Shown here: in pieces, positions 51,301 to 62,461 of the stretch
Numbering within the stretch: position 1 is the first letter of the stretch
Layout: every line of letters starts with the position of its first letter
Origin: Onchocerca volvulus
Lineage: Eukaryota > Nematoda > Chromadorea > Rhabditida > Onchocercidae
Assembly: GCA_000499405.2 (NCBI GenBank)
Contig: HG738137.1
Location: 17,816,581 to 17,880,580 of the forward strand
Reading direction: 5' to 3'
DNA: 64,000 bases
The notes under the pieces: model-generated
Database searches by the model: none
Told to the model about the DNA's origin: nothing
The model's input: the letters and a program-made list of their open reading frames with translations, nothing else
Made by a program: the position numbers and the translations under genes

Positions 51301-54300
51301 GAAACACTTCATCTGGTTTGCTTGTATGTTCGAGATTAGTTCATATTATTTTGATAATGAACTTGATACCGCCCTAAACTTTTTTTTATTTTATATTTTA
51401 CTTTTTTTTTTATTAACTTTTTCTTTCATATTCATGCCATCATTGCATGACCGAAAAACTATTTGATGGCAAGGAAAACGAAGTTCTTGCTTTTTAAAGT
51501 AATACTCAATTAACTGATAGATTTAATAAGCTAAAACTTGAAACATCTATTATCAGCTTGATCATATAGTAATTTCAGATGTTATATAAATCATTTCCCT
51601 TGTCTTTTGTTTTCTTGCGATTAATCACTTTTCGTTCGTAGTAATGAAAGCAGAGAACACATCACTTTTCAATTCTGAAAATTAATGAAAAATTTTAATC
51701 CACAAATTTGAACGATTGAAGTAAAAAGTCAAGCAATGATAATGGCGCAGTTATTTTTTTAGAAATAAAAAAATAAACCGTATTGAATTGTTTGCAAGCC
51801 AATTATAGGAATATTTCCACTAAAAAATATAATTATTTTCTCTGACATTATTTCTTTACAAAATCCAAAAGATATAAACGCAGAATTTTATTCACTTTTT
51901 ATAAGAATCTTTCAGAATCTCAACATTAATTCTTCTCAAATCTACAGCAGTTATCGATGTATCCATCCTTTCACGAATCAAATCTTATGAAATGACGTTA
52001 TTGACATAAAGTGCCTTTTTCCTGTCATATTTATTATTTTGTACATATATTGGCCGGAAGAGCCTATTTTTTATGTTTTTTATAAACCTCAACAAAGTTT
52101 GTGACTTGTTTGCTTTAAAGCCTATGATTGTTTGCTCTTTCTTCTTTGAATCTGTGACAAGATAACTGCAAAGAATGATAAATGATAACTGATAAGTTGA
52201 CATTATTAAGCGATGGTTGATCGCATGTAAAATGTTCTGCTCTGTAATGAGCTCAACTAATCTTTATGTTTCCTGAAATAATGAAATCCAAGCGATGAGC
52301 AAGACCATATTCATGTTTCATAATGTTTTTTTTTCTCTCAAAATTTCGAATTTCTTGAAAATCAAAAAATTTATGACTTTTAAAATTTATGAAAAAAAAA
52401 TTTAATGATTATATTTCCTGTAGCAACTATCACTTCCAACTACATCTCCTTTACTCCGACTAAATAATAAGAAAGGGAAATACTAAGGGAAGTACCAAAA
52501 TAATCCTTAAATACAGATCTAGTCTTCTGCATTCATGCTGCTGATTGGACGAGGATGTCCTGAAAGTTCGCATCTGTGATAAAACTCTTTCATGAGAAGC
52601 TCCAAACACCAGAAATACACTTCCTTATTGCTAATCGACAGAATCTTGCTCTTTCTCTTTCTTTTAAAGCAGGTTGTTTCAAAACACAAGTATTTTGCTT
52701 CATTTCCAATCCATAAATGTAGTTTCTTTCCATTAGAAGCAATTAAATAATAAGTCATCTTAACATATATTTGCTGATAGATTAGTCTTGGTCATTGGTT
52801 TTAACCAGAAGCGAATGATCAGATAAACATAAAATAGAAGTGAATAAGCCATGTTTGGCGTTAAATCATAATTAGTTAATTTGTCAACTGATACTGAAGA
52901 ATTTATATTATTATTTCGATTTTATAAATGCATCATTTTTTATACATCTGCATTAATTCCAAATCATGTGATAGTGCAATTTGCATGTTATGAACTGATA
53001 AGCAAGATAGTCGCTTTTTTATACCATTATTCATCTTGTTTGACAACTTTTTTAAAATTTCAGCATTATGGAAATAATTGATAAGATCATATTCAAATTA
53101 ATTGATGTAGCTTATTTGTATCTTACTTAACTGATCATGCAAATTAGAGCCAATCAGATTAGCTGAAGAGTTTGGTGTTGATCAGTTACACTATTTTCTC
53201 CTTAGGGAAAGTGACTACATATTTGATCTTTTAGCGAAAGAATGAAATTCAAACAAACAAAAAGAAAAAAAAAACCAAATAAATATATTCGGTCGATTGC
53301 ATTCTTTTTTTTATTTTCTCGTCAAAAAAAAGCAAAAAAAATTATCAATGATATTTAAGAGTTTCAGAGCAAATAATTTTAATCACTTTTTTTTTTCTTT
53401 TTTGCTAACAAAATTTTTCATTAATATGAGTGTCGAATGATAATGATAAGATAAAATATTCGAAATATGAATGAAAAAATAAAGATTTCATCAATTCCTA
53501 TTCTAAAAATTATCGAATTCCTTACTTTTTTTCGTTAAAATATAACTGATGAAAACTTCATTTTTTCATAAAATTTAATCTGATCATATCAGAATCATTA
53601 TAAATAGATGAGATCAGAAGTAAAATGATGGAATTTCGTTGCACAAATATTCATTTTTCAACATTCCAAACAAATCTAAAAACATTATTGTGAACTGATC
53701 AAATAAATTCGAACAATTTAAATCATTTACAGTGTAATCAATGCATACAACATTGAATTTTACTTTTTTGATCTAAGACCGATCACTGATCGCTGATGCA
53801 TATGTATCATCAGGTTGAAAGAATGCAATTACAACAATTTAATCATGTTCTAATCATCTCAACAGTTTTTCAAGTATATTACGAATGAAAATGAAAAACT
53901 GAAGAACTTATTATTGTATATTATAATCGATGGATAATAAATGATAGAATGTTAAATAATCTGTTCATCATTCTTTTTTAAAAAAAAGAATGATGAATGA
54001 AAAAAAAGAATGATTAAAAAAAAAATTATCATTCTTTTTTAAAAAAAAAATTTTTTTTTTAAATGTAAGAATTCCATAGAAATTTAAAATCAGGATGAAA
54101 AATGAAATTTCCATTAATATGCGGAGATCATAGTACACACGAAACATGTTATAAATAATTCGGCGAAGCTTTTAATTCTTTTCTTTTAATTCATTTCAAA
54201 CTAATTTCAATGTTGAAGTGCATTTTTTTCCACTGATGATACTTTTAAATTTTTCGGTGGAAAAAATATTTTAAGCGTATTTCAGAGCATCAAATTATCG

Positions 54301-54380
54301 TACTGATTGACAGAGCAAACCAAAAAAGAAAAAAAAAGAAAAAGATTTTGGGGTAAGAATTCTGATTGATTTGTAATTAA
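51301..54380. other. AT-rich intergenic DNA
   Basis: Apart from the 79-codon ORF at 52519-52758, I see no gene. A run of TGATAA-type motifs occurs at 52157-52198. A foldback of A/T tracts (ATCATTCTTTTTT and its inverse) lies at 53968-54051. The rest is simple-sequence-rich DNA. Confidence 0.5.
52519..52758 (-). CDS. 79-codon ORF, uncertain
   Basis: An ATG at 52756-52758 (preceded by TTAAG) opens a 79-codon frame whose composition is less T-rich than chance ORFs here. It starts MTYYLIASNGKKLHLWIGNE, has a basic KRKRKSK patch in the middle and ends in a polar ISSMNAED. I recognise no family. It could be a small protein or the last exon of a gene whose other parts I cannot see. It lies upstream of and on the same strand as the IgGFc-like gene. 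Confidence 0.3.
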   Translation of the reverse strand: MTYYLIASNGKKLHLWIGNEAKYLCFETTCFKRKRKSKILSISNKEVYFWCLELLMKEFYHRCELSGHPRPISSMNAED

Positions 54381-54389
54381 GATTTTAGA

Positions 54390-54940
54390 TTGGTTGGACT
54401 GGTTGAATTACTACTTGCCATTGTGACTCTACTAGGTCAGCAATAGACTTTATTCGATATTATGCACAATATTGTATTATAATAGTAAACGAATAATACA
54501 GGATAAATTTCAAAGATACTAGCAATGATCTTTTTCTGAATTTCCCTTGTTCCGTCGTTGAAACCGCTTTGATATTGGATTGGAATCGATTTTCCGTTAA
54601 TACTGATGTTGAAGAGACTGATCTCGTTGAATGCGCCAATATGGTAGGGACTGATGTCGAAAAAATTGCTCGATTTATAGCCACCAATGTCAAAACGCCC
54701 GTTCGCGTTGATTCCCTCAATGTTGCTGCTGACACTGACGATGCTGTCTCAAAAGCTCCTCTTTTATATGTGGATCATCCCTGGGTTTGATGGTGGGCGG
54801 AGGTTCATACATTAATCATACAAAAGATTGGTTACGAGAATAAGGATAAGATCGAAAATTCTCACAAGCCTTAGTCCTTGTAACGTTCTCGACAATTAAT
54901 CTCTCAATATTTCACTCACTTGCCTGAGAATATCAGAAAT
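54390..54940 (-). repeat. LTR-like repeat, copy 2
   Basis: On the - strand: GTATGAACCTCCGCC, a TATA box (ACATATAAAAGAGGAGC), about 230 bp with an open frame, then GAATAAAGTC. The same order is seen in the copy inside the Helitron remains at 44135-44760. The open frames on either strand within it look like by-products, since the other copy does not keep them. Termini are not clear, and no target-site duplication was found. Confidence 0.4.
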
Positions 54941-55939
54941 TTTTTCTATACAAATTACTTGGATAATTGTGTTTTGTTTATATTATAAATATTTCGGTTT
55001 TACTAAAAAGGAAAGGAAAAACCATTTATTCAACGTTTTGTAGAAAAAAAATCAAGCAAATTACTTGGACATTTTGGTATTTATCAACTCAGTGAAGTTC
55101 CAAAATTATTAAATTATATATTCTATCGAGCGATCAATAAATAATAATTGATAGCTAAAGAAGCAATGATAACCTTAAACTAATATTGAAGAAAATATAA
55201 GGATATTATAAAAAATATGCTAAAACAATAACGATACTTTATCAATATCAATCAATGAATTTGCTACCATTTAAATTTCAGTATCCTCAATACTAATAAA
55301 AATTATTTTCATTCGCGGGATGTGTCGTTATTTATGAAATTTCAAATGTGGTAGTTTGGATAGAAGAATCATTGCATGTATGCATAAAAATGGCTTATCA
55401 AATTATGAGTTTGATCATGAATTTTATGCGATTAAATTCGAACTTTTCTATATATTTTATCAGATAACATTTTGAGTTTATGGCATCTGTTTCCTTCTTC
55501 TATTCCTTTTTTTCTGGAGATGGTATTAAAAATTTTACTGGAGATGGTATTAAAAATTGTGAGGTTTTTGCTGATATAATAATAGTTCAAATTCCGAAAT
55601 GTTTTAAAAACTAGCAAGTTGTAAAGCAGAATAATTTCAATACATTATAGAAATTAGAAATAATTAATTAGTCAAACAGATAGAAGCGGTAGTTTGTCAA
55701 TGCAAAAATTCGATCAAAATTGGTTGAAATTTATGTGCAAATTAATTTAATTTATTGACCAAACCCATGATACTGAATCTTTTTATCTTATTAAATTACA
55801 TTATGACTATTGATTTGCATGAAACATGAAAATTTTGATTTTGCGATGCTTATCTATTTTGAATTGTACAGGCTCATTGTGTCTTATTTCTTTTCAAGGT
55901 TAATCAGTGACAGAAATAGAACAAGAATTATTTCCCCGT
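54941..55939. other. AT-rich region without a supported gene
   Basis: No conserved coding sequence is seen. A 22-bp direct duplication (TGGAGATGGTATTAAAAATT) lies at about 55516-55558. The region borders the LTR retrotransposon cluster. Confidence 0.45.
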
Positions 55940-56275
55940 TGAGAATTTGCAGAAACTTCTTAGGAAATATGTTAGGAAGAACTTTGTTATGTTAATTTAG
56001 TAATTAAAAGACTAATGTAGAAAAGTCGATAGTGAATAATTTATTTAGCATTAATTACAGAATTAGCCAGATAACAGAATTAAATCGAATTTACAGCGCG
56101 ATCAATAAAATGAAATGAAAAAAAAAGTTTTAAAAGAAGAAATAGAAGCGACAGAGTAGAAACCATCAATCGAATACTTAAGAAAATAATGCTCTACGGT
56201 ATAATGAATAAACTAAATCGTTGAGTATATAATAGGTTGGGAATGGGAGTGATATCGGATATATTACAACGATCA
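55940..56275 (-). mobile_element. LTR family D, truncated copy
   Basis: This matches the LTR at 63158-63662 along its first two thirds: shared blocks are TTCTTAGGAAATATGTTAGG, ATTAAACGACTAATGTAGAA (approximate), the GCGCGATCA block, ATAATGAATAAACTAAAT and TTGGGAATGGGAGTG. It breaks off after TATTACAACGATCACA, where protease-like sequence begins. It is a decayed LTR in - orientation. Confidence 0.6.
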
Positions 56276-57895
56276 CAATGGATTCCCGACGCCAAATGAG
56301 ACAATCTTCATTTTCTCATAAATCAACTTCATCAGTTTTCGTGGATTTGCCAGTTTCTTGGAGATACAACTTATTTCGATACCGCTATCGAATGAAACTA
56401 CAGCTTTTTCCATAATTGCAGGGATGCCCAGATTGATTGTTTCGACTTTTTACATAGAAGCAAAACATCTCTCTCTCCAAGATTTTTTTGGCTTAGTATT
56501 GGGTTTTATTGACTTTTTTCTTGCTCCATTTGTCACCTTGCGTGCTATCCCTGTATTTGATATTAGCATAGCGCGGTATTATGCAAACCTTTACAGTGGA
56601 AACATGAATGTTTTCCTTTCTTGTGTACTCAATGAAGACAGTTTAGGCAAGCATCGTTTTCTCTCAAGCGTTCCATTCGCTGCTGGAGTGTGGGATAGAT
56701 CTGGCATTCGCTTTCCCAAAGATTCTGCTTGCAAAAGGAACAAAGTCTTCTCGTTTTCTCACTCTTCTTTCAGAGAATTCTCTTTTGCTTTATCTTTCGA
56801 TAGTATAGTTATGGCTAACGCCGAGGTTTCATTCCTAGTATGTTGCAAGTATGATCTTAGCTTATTCTTGATTGGCCTTTGATCCTTCTCGATATTGAGA
56901 AATTGGCTCCTTGTTACTTCTTCTTTTCTCTGAACCAACTTTCCGAGAAATGATCGCAGTTTAGTTACTAATCATAGCCGTTGTTCTTCTTTTTGCTAAT
57001 AGATTTTATCTAGAATCCAGACTGATAATTTATTCTCGATTATTTCGATGCTGGATTGTTATAGATTTTCGCCCATTGCTTCTAGTTGTCGAAGTATTCT
57101 TTCGACGGCTTCAACTGTTATTTTCCATTCGCGATCATTTTTCTTGATCGAATGCAATTCGTTATAAAGGGATTTTTTGATTATGTGGGATTGTCCGAAT
57201 TTTTCTTCAAGGACTTTCCTTATTACATAATAATTTTCTGGAGTTATATCATAGCTCCCAATGGCCTCCGATGCGTCTCCTTTCAGACATGCTATTAAGT
57301 AGTTGAGTTTTTGGATATCTGAAATGTTTTGTTAATGGACTGCTGCATCAGAACTACTCCCGAATCCTCTCCATTCTTTTGGGTTACCACTGAATAGAGA
57401 CAGAGGTAATTGTCGCAAATTCACTGTTTGATTATGTGCTACCTTTGATGATTCCTTTTGGTGAGTTGGTTCCTCCTTTGTCTGGTGTTGGCTCAGACTT
57501 TGGAGTACTAACTCGTAGTCATTTTTATGCGTTTTTAAAATTATAATTGCTTCTTTGCCTTCCTTTATTAAATTTTAAATACCTCTTTCACCGTCGACCA
57601 TTTGAGCGTAGTTTTCTTCTTCCCGTCTTTTTGTGGTGGTCGGGAGTTGCTGGATGTACTGTTTCCACTCTGCATTGACAGTTTCGAGTGTGCCAATGTA
57701 TAATTCGAGACGCATGATTTTTTCTTTGATTATTCTTTCTGGCCTCGTATTGCTGTTGAATTTCTTTTCTGGTCACCATTTGGTCCAGTGGTGATAGGTC
57801 CATTTACTTGACTTCTTTAAGTTTTTCGGTCTTCTCCTTCGTCGGTTGCGCACCTTTGCTTATTATGGACGATTTCCGGCTCGTGACACCAAAAA
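56270..57895 (-). pseudogene. BEL/Pao retrotransposon gag and protease remains
   Basis: Read on the - strand, the N-terminus begins MDLSPLDQMVTRKEIQQQYE at 57803 and then shifts frame. Further on come LPLSLFSGNPKEWRGF, SDIQKLNYLIACLKGDA and ENYYVIRKVLEEKFGQ, the hallmark order of the BEL/Pao gag domain (DUF1759-like). Near 56390-56280 a DSG motif with ISCISKKLA and a later SFGVGNP fits the retropepsin of this superfamily. Several stop codons and frameshifts show it is dead. Reverse transcriptase, RNase H and integrase are absent, cut off at the junction with an LTR fragment near 56275. Such elements encode a capsid-like protein and an aspartic protease for their own copying cycle. Confidence 0.8.
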
Positions 57896-57899
57896 ATTT
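57876..57899 (-). other. retrotransposon primer-binding site
   Basis: Directly inside the LTR end on the - strand lies TTTTTTGGTGTCACGAGCCG. TGG followed by a tRNA 3'-end complement is the standard position and form of a minus-strand primer-binding site. Related copies occur at 61864-61888 (TTGGTGAAACGAGCCGGGA), 62453-62461 (truncated) and 63139-63157. Confidence 0.6.
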
Positions 57900-58227
57900 T
57901 GTCGGGGATTTGGGGGTATTCAATTGGACGACGATTGTAAAGAGAGGGTAAAAATATTTTATCCAACACAATAGACAATATTACAGAGCAATCAAAGTAA
58001 ATAAAATGAAATGTAAAAAAAGGGGGGTTTGGGAGAGTGAGATTGAAGGTTTGTACTGTCGATAGAAATTGATGATAAAGATAACAATTCTGATCCAGCA
58101 GACTGAATATATATATAGTAGTTTGGAGTGGGAGTGGCATATTACAATGAACAAAAGATAATTTAAGATATAATTAAACTAATGTGTAATTAGCACAAGA
58201 TTGTAACAACTGATGCATTGCCAGAAG
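57900..58227 (-). mobile_element. Pao-type LTR, copy 1 (5' LTR of the gag-bearing element, truncated)
   Basis: It begins TGTCGGGGATTTGGGGG, contains TATCCAACACAATAG, a TATATATA box on the - strand near 58110 and GTGTAATTAGCACAAGATTG. It then stops at 58227, where a second LTR starts. With the adjacent primer-binding site and gag it forms the 5' part of one - strand element. Confidence 0.75.
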
Positions 58228-58498
58228 TGTCGGGGATTTGGGTGTGTTTAATTGGGCGACGATTGTGAAGAGGGGTAAAATAAATACTTTATCCAACAAA
58301 ATAGGCAATATTACAGAATAATCAACGTGAATAAATGAAATATAAAAAAAAAAAAAGGATTAGGAGTATAAAAAATGAAAATTTCGTCGATAGAAAAGGT
58401 TGAAGATTTGAAGATGAAGATGAAGATCGTTGAAGATTTGAAGAAGATGATCTTTCAGACTGAATTAAGGAATTTATACAGTAGTTGTGAGTAGGAGT

Positions 58499-59114
58499 TG
58501 TCGCGAATTTTTTGCGCGATATAAATGGTTAATTTGTATTAGTAAAAAAGGAATACTTCGTAACAAAATTACTTACGTATATCCTTTTTCGCGTAGCGTA
58601 TTGTGAGCGCACGACTAGTTAAAAATTTTATTGTAAACCATAAAACGAGTCCAATATGTCGATAATTTATTTTCGACCAAAGTACAAAGAATATCGGGAG
58701 AAAGGATTTGAAAGAAATGATGGCGTGGATACAAGTGTAGAAAGTATGAAGTATAAAGTATGAAGTGTCCTTATGAGAAAATCCTCCCTTTATATACTGT
58801 GAAGGAAGTAGGTGTGGTTACATAGATAGCCGTTAAGAGCCAATATATATTACAAGCATTGTAACAAGGTCACAAGGTTAATGAGCATGTGAGATAGATA
58901 TCCTTTGACACAAAGAAAGGATGTCTGGATTTATGTAATGAACTAAACAAAGAAAAGCGCGCGAAGATGATGAAATCGTAGCGATTGATTAACAATGTCA
59001 AAAAAATGACTCGTGAATAGTTAACAGCCGTTCACTATTACATCAAATGATCACAAGTATAAAACAATTTAAATTCAAGTTTTTACGATACAGTTATTTC
59101 GGTTTTTTCCGACA
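58499..59114 (-). mobile_element. solo LTR, family C, TSD GGAGT
   Basis: A 616-bp unit runs from TGTCGCGAATTTTTTGCGCG to TTTCGGTTTTTTCCGACA. It is flanked by GGAGT on both sides (58494-58498 and 59115-59119). It carries a TATATA-type box on the - strand near 58795. No internal coding region is present, so it is a solo LTR left by recombination. Confidence 0.8.
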
Positions 59115-59210
59115 GGAGTGGCATATTACAACAATTAAAAAATTTCGATTTAGGGTAAGAAATATAATTAACTAAATGTGTAATTAGCACAAGATTGTAA
59201 CAATAGATGG

Positions 59211-60495
59211 TGTCGGAAAACCGAAGAAAAGGTGACTCATATTTAATATAATTCTCATTTTATTATATAAAAAGTAAAATATAGTAAATGTTGTCGGGAC
59301 TTTGAGTGTGTTTGATTTGGCGACGATCGTAAAGAGGGATAAAATAAATACTTTATCCAACACAATAGGCAATATTACAGAATAATAAACGTGAATAAAT
59401 GAATTATAAAAAAAGAAAAGGGGGTTAGGAATATAAAAGATAAAAATTTCGTTGTCGATAGAAATATTGAAATACGAAGACGTTGAAGAAGCCGTTGAAG
59501 ATGTCGAAGTGGATCGTAGATGATCGAGGAAAATGAACTAACTCTTAGACAGAATTAAAGAATATATATAGTAGTTGCGAGTAGGAGTAGCATATTACAA
59601 CAATCAAAAAATTTCGATTTAGTGTAAGAAATGTAATTAACTAAGTGTGTAATAAGCATAAGATTGTAACAATTGGTGGTTTGTCGGAAATGACTTTAAG
59701 ACATAGTTAGATTGTCTTTGTAGGATTTTTACAATTGATAAATTACAGGAAATGATTTTAAGATATAGTTAGACCGAGTTTGTAAAAATTCACAACTGGT
59801 AAATTGCAGGAAATGATTTTAAAATATGGTTAGACAATTTTAACGCAAAGATTATTAAACAATTGCCGAAAGAGATTTTAAAATGGAATTAGTTAAATAT
59901 CTATTTGCTTAAAATTTGAGAGCTCACTCATTTCGAATGTTTCGACAAATGTCAGCTCAAACTGTTAAAAAATGATTGATCACACTATTGTAATAGACTA
60001 AAACTCAAATGTGATTTCGACATTATTTGAAACTCTAAACTATTTGATTTTGATTGATGATATCTTAAAACTTTTTTGCAAATGTATTAATGACTTCCGC
60101 TATGGAATTTTTACCAACCGGTACCAGGACCAAACTCATTAACGGCGACAGATCAAATAATTATCAAAGACGGTGCCCGCTTGATTGATGGGACCCCGTC
60201 TCGGATTCCAGACCCCCAGACAGCACCATGGGTGGACAAAAATGGTATATAAGCAGCGCCAAACGATCCAAGATTCATTCTTTTGATTTTACTCTTTTCA
60301 CCCAACCAGGACGACGAGCTGCTACCACCACCGCCACTTTTTTTTCATATTATTACGTTATATATATTTATTCATTCGTTATTTATTGTGTGCCGCGTTT
60401 GGACGACTCCTCACGCTTTATATGGAAAGTAATAAAATACTCCTATTACTTAGTGTCGTGAAACACCTTACCCACACATACCAAGTTCCACGACA
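59211..60495 (+). mobile_element. solo LTR, family B, + orientation, itself interrupted
   Basis: It starts TGTCGGAAAACCGAAG and ends CAAGTTCCACGACA, with a TATA box at 60245-60252 (GGTATATAAGCAGC). Flanks are GATGG and GCTGG, a 5-bp duplication with one difference. It is interrupted at 59292 by a Pao LTR with its own duplication (AATGT). The family matches the LTR at 60677-61325 in reverse orientation, including GACAGCACCATGGGTGGACA. Confidence 0.78.
59292..59947 (-). mobile_element. Pao-type LTR, copy 3, TSD AATGT
   Basis: An intact 656-bp LTR runs from TGTCGGGACTTTGAGTGTG to CATTTCGAATGTTTCGACA, flanked by AATGT at 59287-59291 and 59948-59952. It contains several copies of a roughly 60-bp inner repeat (GGAAATGACTTTAAGATATAG type). 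It sits inside the family B LTR and is therefore younger than it. Confidence 0.82.
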
Positions 60496-60676
60496 GCTGG
60501 ATTGCCGAAAATGACTTTTAAATATAGTTAGACTGTGTTTGTAAGATTTTTACAATTGATAGATTACCGGAAATAACTTTAAGATATAGTTAGATTGAGT
60601 AGGAGCTTAACAATTGATAAATTACAGGAAATGACTTTAAGATATAGTTAGATTGAGTTTGTAAGAATTTAACAAT

Positions 60677-61325
60677 TGTCGTGGAACTTGGTATGTTTGG
60701 ATGAAAGTGTTCCCCGATACTAAGTAATCCGAATAGTTTATTACGTTGAATCTAGCGGGTGAGGTATCGTCCAGACGCGACACACAATAAGTAACAAATG
60801 AATAAAGATAATGTAAAAATAGAAGAAAAAAAAGGTGGTAGCGGTGGTAGCAGCTCGGCGTTCTCCTGGATGATCGAATGACGAGAATGAATTTCGGATC
60901 GTCCGCTCCCACTTATATACCATTTTTGTCCACCCATGGTGCTGTCTGGGTGTCAGAAATCCGAGACGAGGTCATATCACTCAAGCGGGCACCGACTTTG
61001 ATGATTGTTTTGTCTGCCGCCGTTAATGAGTTTGGTCCTGGCACCGGGTGGTTAAAATTCCGTATCGGAAGTCATTATTACACTTGCAAAAAGGTTTTGG
61101 GATATTATCAATCACATAGTTTAAAGTCTCAAATAATGTCGATACCACATCTGAATTTTAGTCTATTACAACAACACTGTTGTTGTAATAGACTAAAATT
61201 TTCAATCATCTTATTTCTTAACAATTTCAACTAACATTTACTATATTTACCTTTTTAAGTAATAAAATGAGAAAGGAAGATAGAATTACACTAATGTGGA
61301 TCACCTTTATTTCAGTTTTCCGACA
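60677..61325 (-). mobile_element. solo LTR, family B, - orientation, TSD ACAAT
   Basis: A 649-bp LTR runs on the + strand from TGTCGTGGAACTTGGTATG to CAGTTTTCCGACA, flanked by ACAAT at 60672-60676 and 61326-61330. Its - strand TATA box (GGTATATAAGTGGG) lies near 60914-60921. The open frames seen here (for example 60878-61234) run across LTR sequence and are not genes. It carries an extra palindrome at 61155-61199 that the + oriented copy lacks. Confidence 0.82.
61155..61199. repeat. 45-bp perfect palindrome inside a family B LTR
   Basis: Arms of 22 bp (ATTTTAGTCTATTACAACAACA and its complement) flank a single C. The matching place in the + oriented family B LTR (near 59985) has only one arm. 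The palindrome arose by inverted duplication of about 22 bp or from a template-switch event. Confidence 0.85.
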
Positions 61326-61559
61326 ACAATTGATAATTTACAGGAAATGACTTTAAATTATAGTTAAATGGAGTTTGTAAGATTTTAATAATTGATAGAT
61401 TGCAGGAAATGACTTTAAAATATAATTACACACTTAATCTAGCGCAAAGATTATTAAAAACAATTGCCGAAAGAAATTTTAAGATAGAATCAATCAAATA
61501 TCTAATTGCTTAAATTTCGAGAGAGCAAACATTTCGAACGTTTCGACAATGATCGCATC

Positions 61560-61870
61560 TTAAATTTAAAATATCTCTTTTATCGTTGACCATTCGAGCA
61601 TATTTTTCTTCTTCTTCCCGTTTTCTTATGGTGCCGGGAGTTGCTGGATGTACTGTTTTCATTTTGCATTGGCAGTTTCGAGCATGCCAATGTGTAATTG
61701 GAGAATTTTTTCTTTAATTATTCTTTTCTTGGTCTCGTACTGCTGTTGGATTTCTTCTCTGGTCACTATTTGGTCCAGCGGTGATAGGCCCATTTATTTG
61801 ACTTCTTCGAGAAGTTTTTCGATCTTTTCTTTCGTCGGTTGTTTGATTATTATTGATGGCATCCCGGCTC
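61560..61870 (-). pseudogene. second BEL/Pao gag N-terminal remnant
   Basis: It is parallel to 57570-57890: on the - strand it shares the start region (PLDQIVTREEIQQQYE-like), the segment LETANAK-like, and the block corresponding to QYIQQLP (GCTGGATGTACTG on +). Frameshifts break it. It lies between a primer-binding site (61864-61888) and the end of LTR copy 2, so most of this element's interior is deleted. Confidence 0.65.
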
Positions 61871-61888
61871 GTTTCACCAAAAAAAATT

Positions 61889-62428
61889 GTCGGAACTCGT
61901 GGAAATTTCGTTGGAATGATTTAGGGGGATGTCGGAGGGGGGAGTTTTGTCGTGCTCAGTTGGACGACGATTGCAAAGACGGGTAAACAATAAATATTTT
62001 ATCAAATACAGTAGGCAATATTACAGCGCGATCAACGTTAAAATAAAAATGAAATATAAAAAAAAGGATTAGGAATATGAAGTGAAGGTTTCGTGTTGTC
62101 GATGGAGAATAATAATGAAGATGTTATGGTCCAACAGACTGAATTAAGGAATATATATAGTAGTTTGAGTAGGACTGGCATATTACAACGGATGATTTTA
62201 ATTAAATTAAATCAGGAGATGATTTAAGATATAATTAAATTAAGTGTGTAATTAGCACAAGACTGTAACAATTGGTATATTACTAGAAATGAATTTAAGA
62301 TATAGTTATGCAATTAATCTAGCGCAATAATTATTAAAGCAAATTACCGAAAGAAAATTTAAGATAGAATTAATCAAATGTGTAATTGCTTAAATGTCGA
62401 GAGAGCAAACATTTCGAATGTTTCGACA
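61889..62428 (-). mobile_element. Pao-type LTR, copy 5 (5' LTR of the shortened element)
   Basis: It runs from TGTCGGAACTCGTGG to CATTTCGAATGTTTCGACA. Inside are GACGACGATTGCAAAGACGG, a TATATATAG box on both strands near 62153 and ATTAGCACAAGACTGTAACA. It has a longer, different start than copies 1-4. A primer-binding-site-like sequence lies next to it at 61864-61888. Confidence 0.7.
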
Positions 62429-62461
62429 CCAATATCTTTTAGTCTGATTTATCCCGGCTCG

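Larger units (their letters stand above)
58228..61548 (-). mobile_element. Pao-type LTR, copy 2, split by three nested insertions
   Basis: The pieces are 58228-58498, 59115-59210, 60496-60676 and 61326-61548. Joined in order they match the intact copy at 62462-63137, from TGTCGGGGATTTGGG to CATTTCGAACGTTTCGACA. The gaps are occupied by three other LTRs, each flanked by a duplication of 5 bases of this LTR. On the - strand it lies just downstream of a gag remnant (61560-61870), so it looks like the 3' LTR of that shortened element. Confidence 0.75.

Noticed and set aside
54569..54790. 73-codon + strand ORF
   Set aside because: It lies in the LTR-like repeat, antisense to its TATA box and transcribed part, and is not kept in the other copy.
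56358..56882. 174-codon + strand ORF, the longest in the window
   Set aside because: It lies antisense to decayed BEL/Pao gag-protease sequence, whose - strand reading shows family motifs. The + frame has none.
60878..61234. 118-codon + strand ORF
   Set aside because: It runs through a solo LTR bounded by a 5-bp target-site duplication and through the palindrome; it is not a gene.
61648..61986. 112-codon + strand ORF
   Set aside because: Antisense to a gag remnant, primer-binding site and LTR end.
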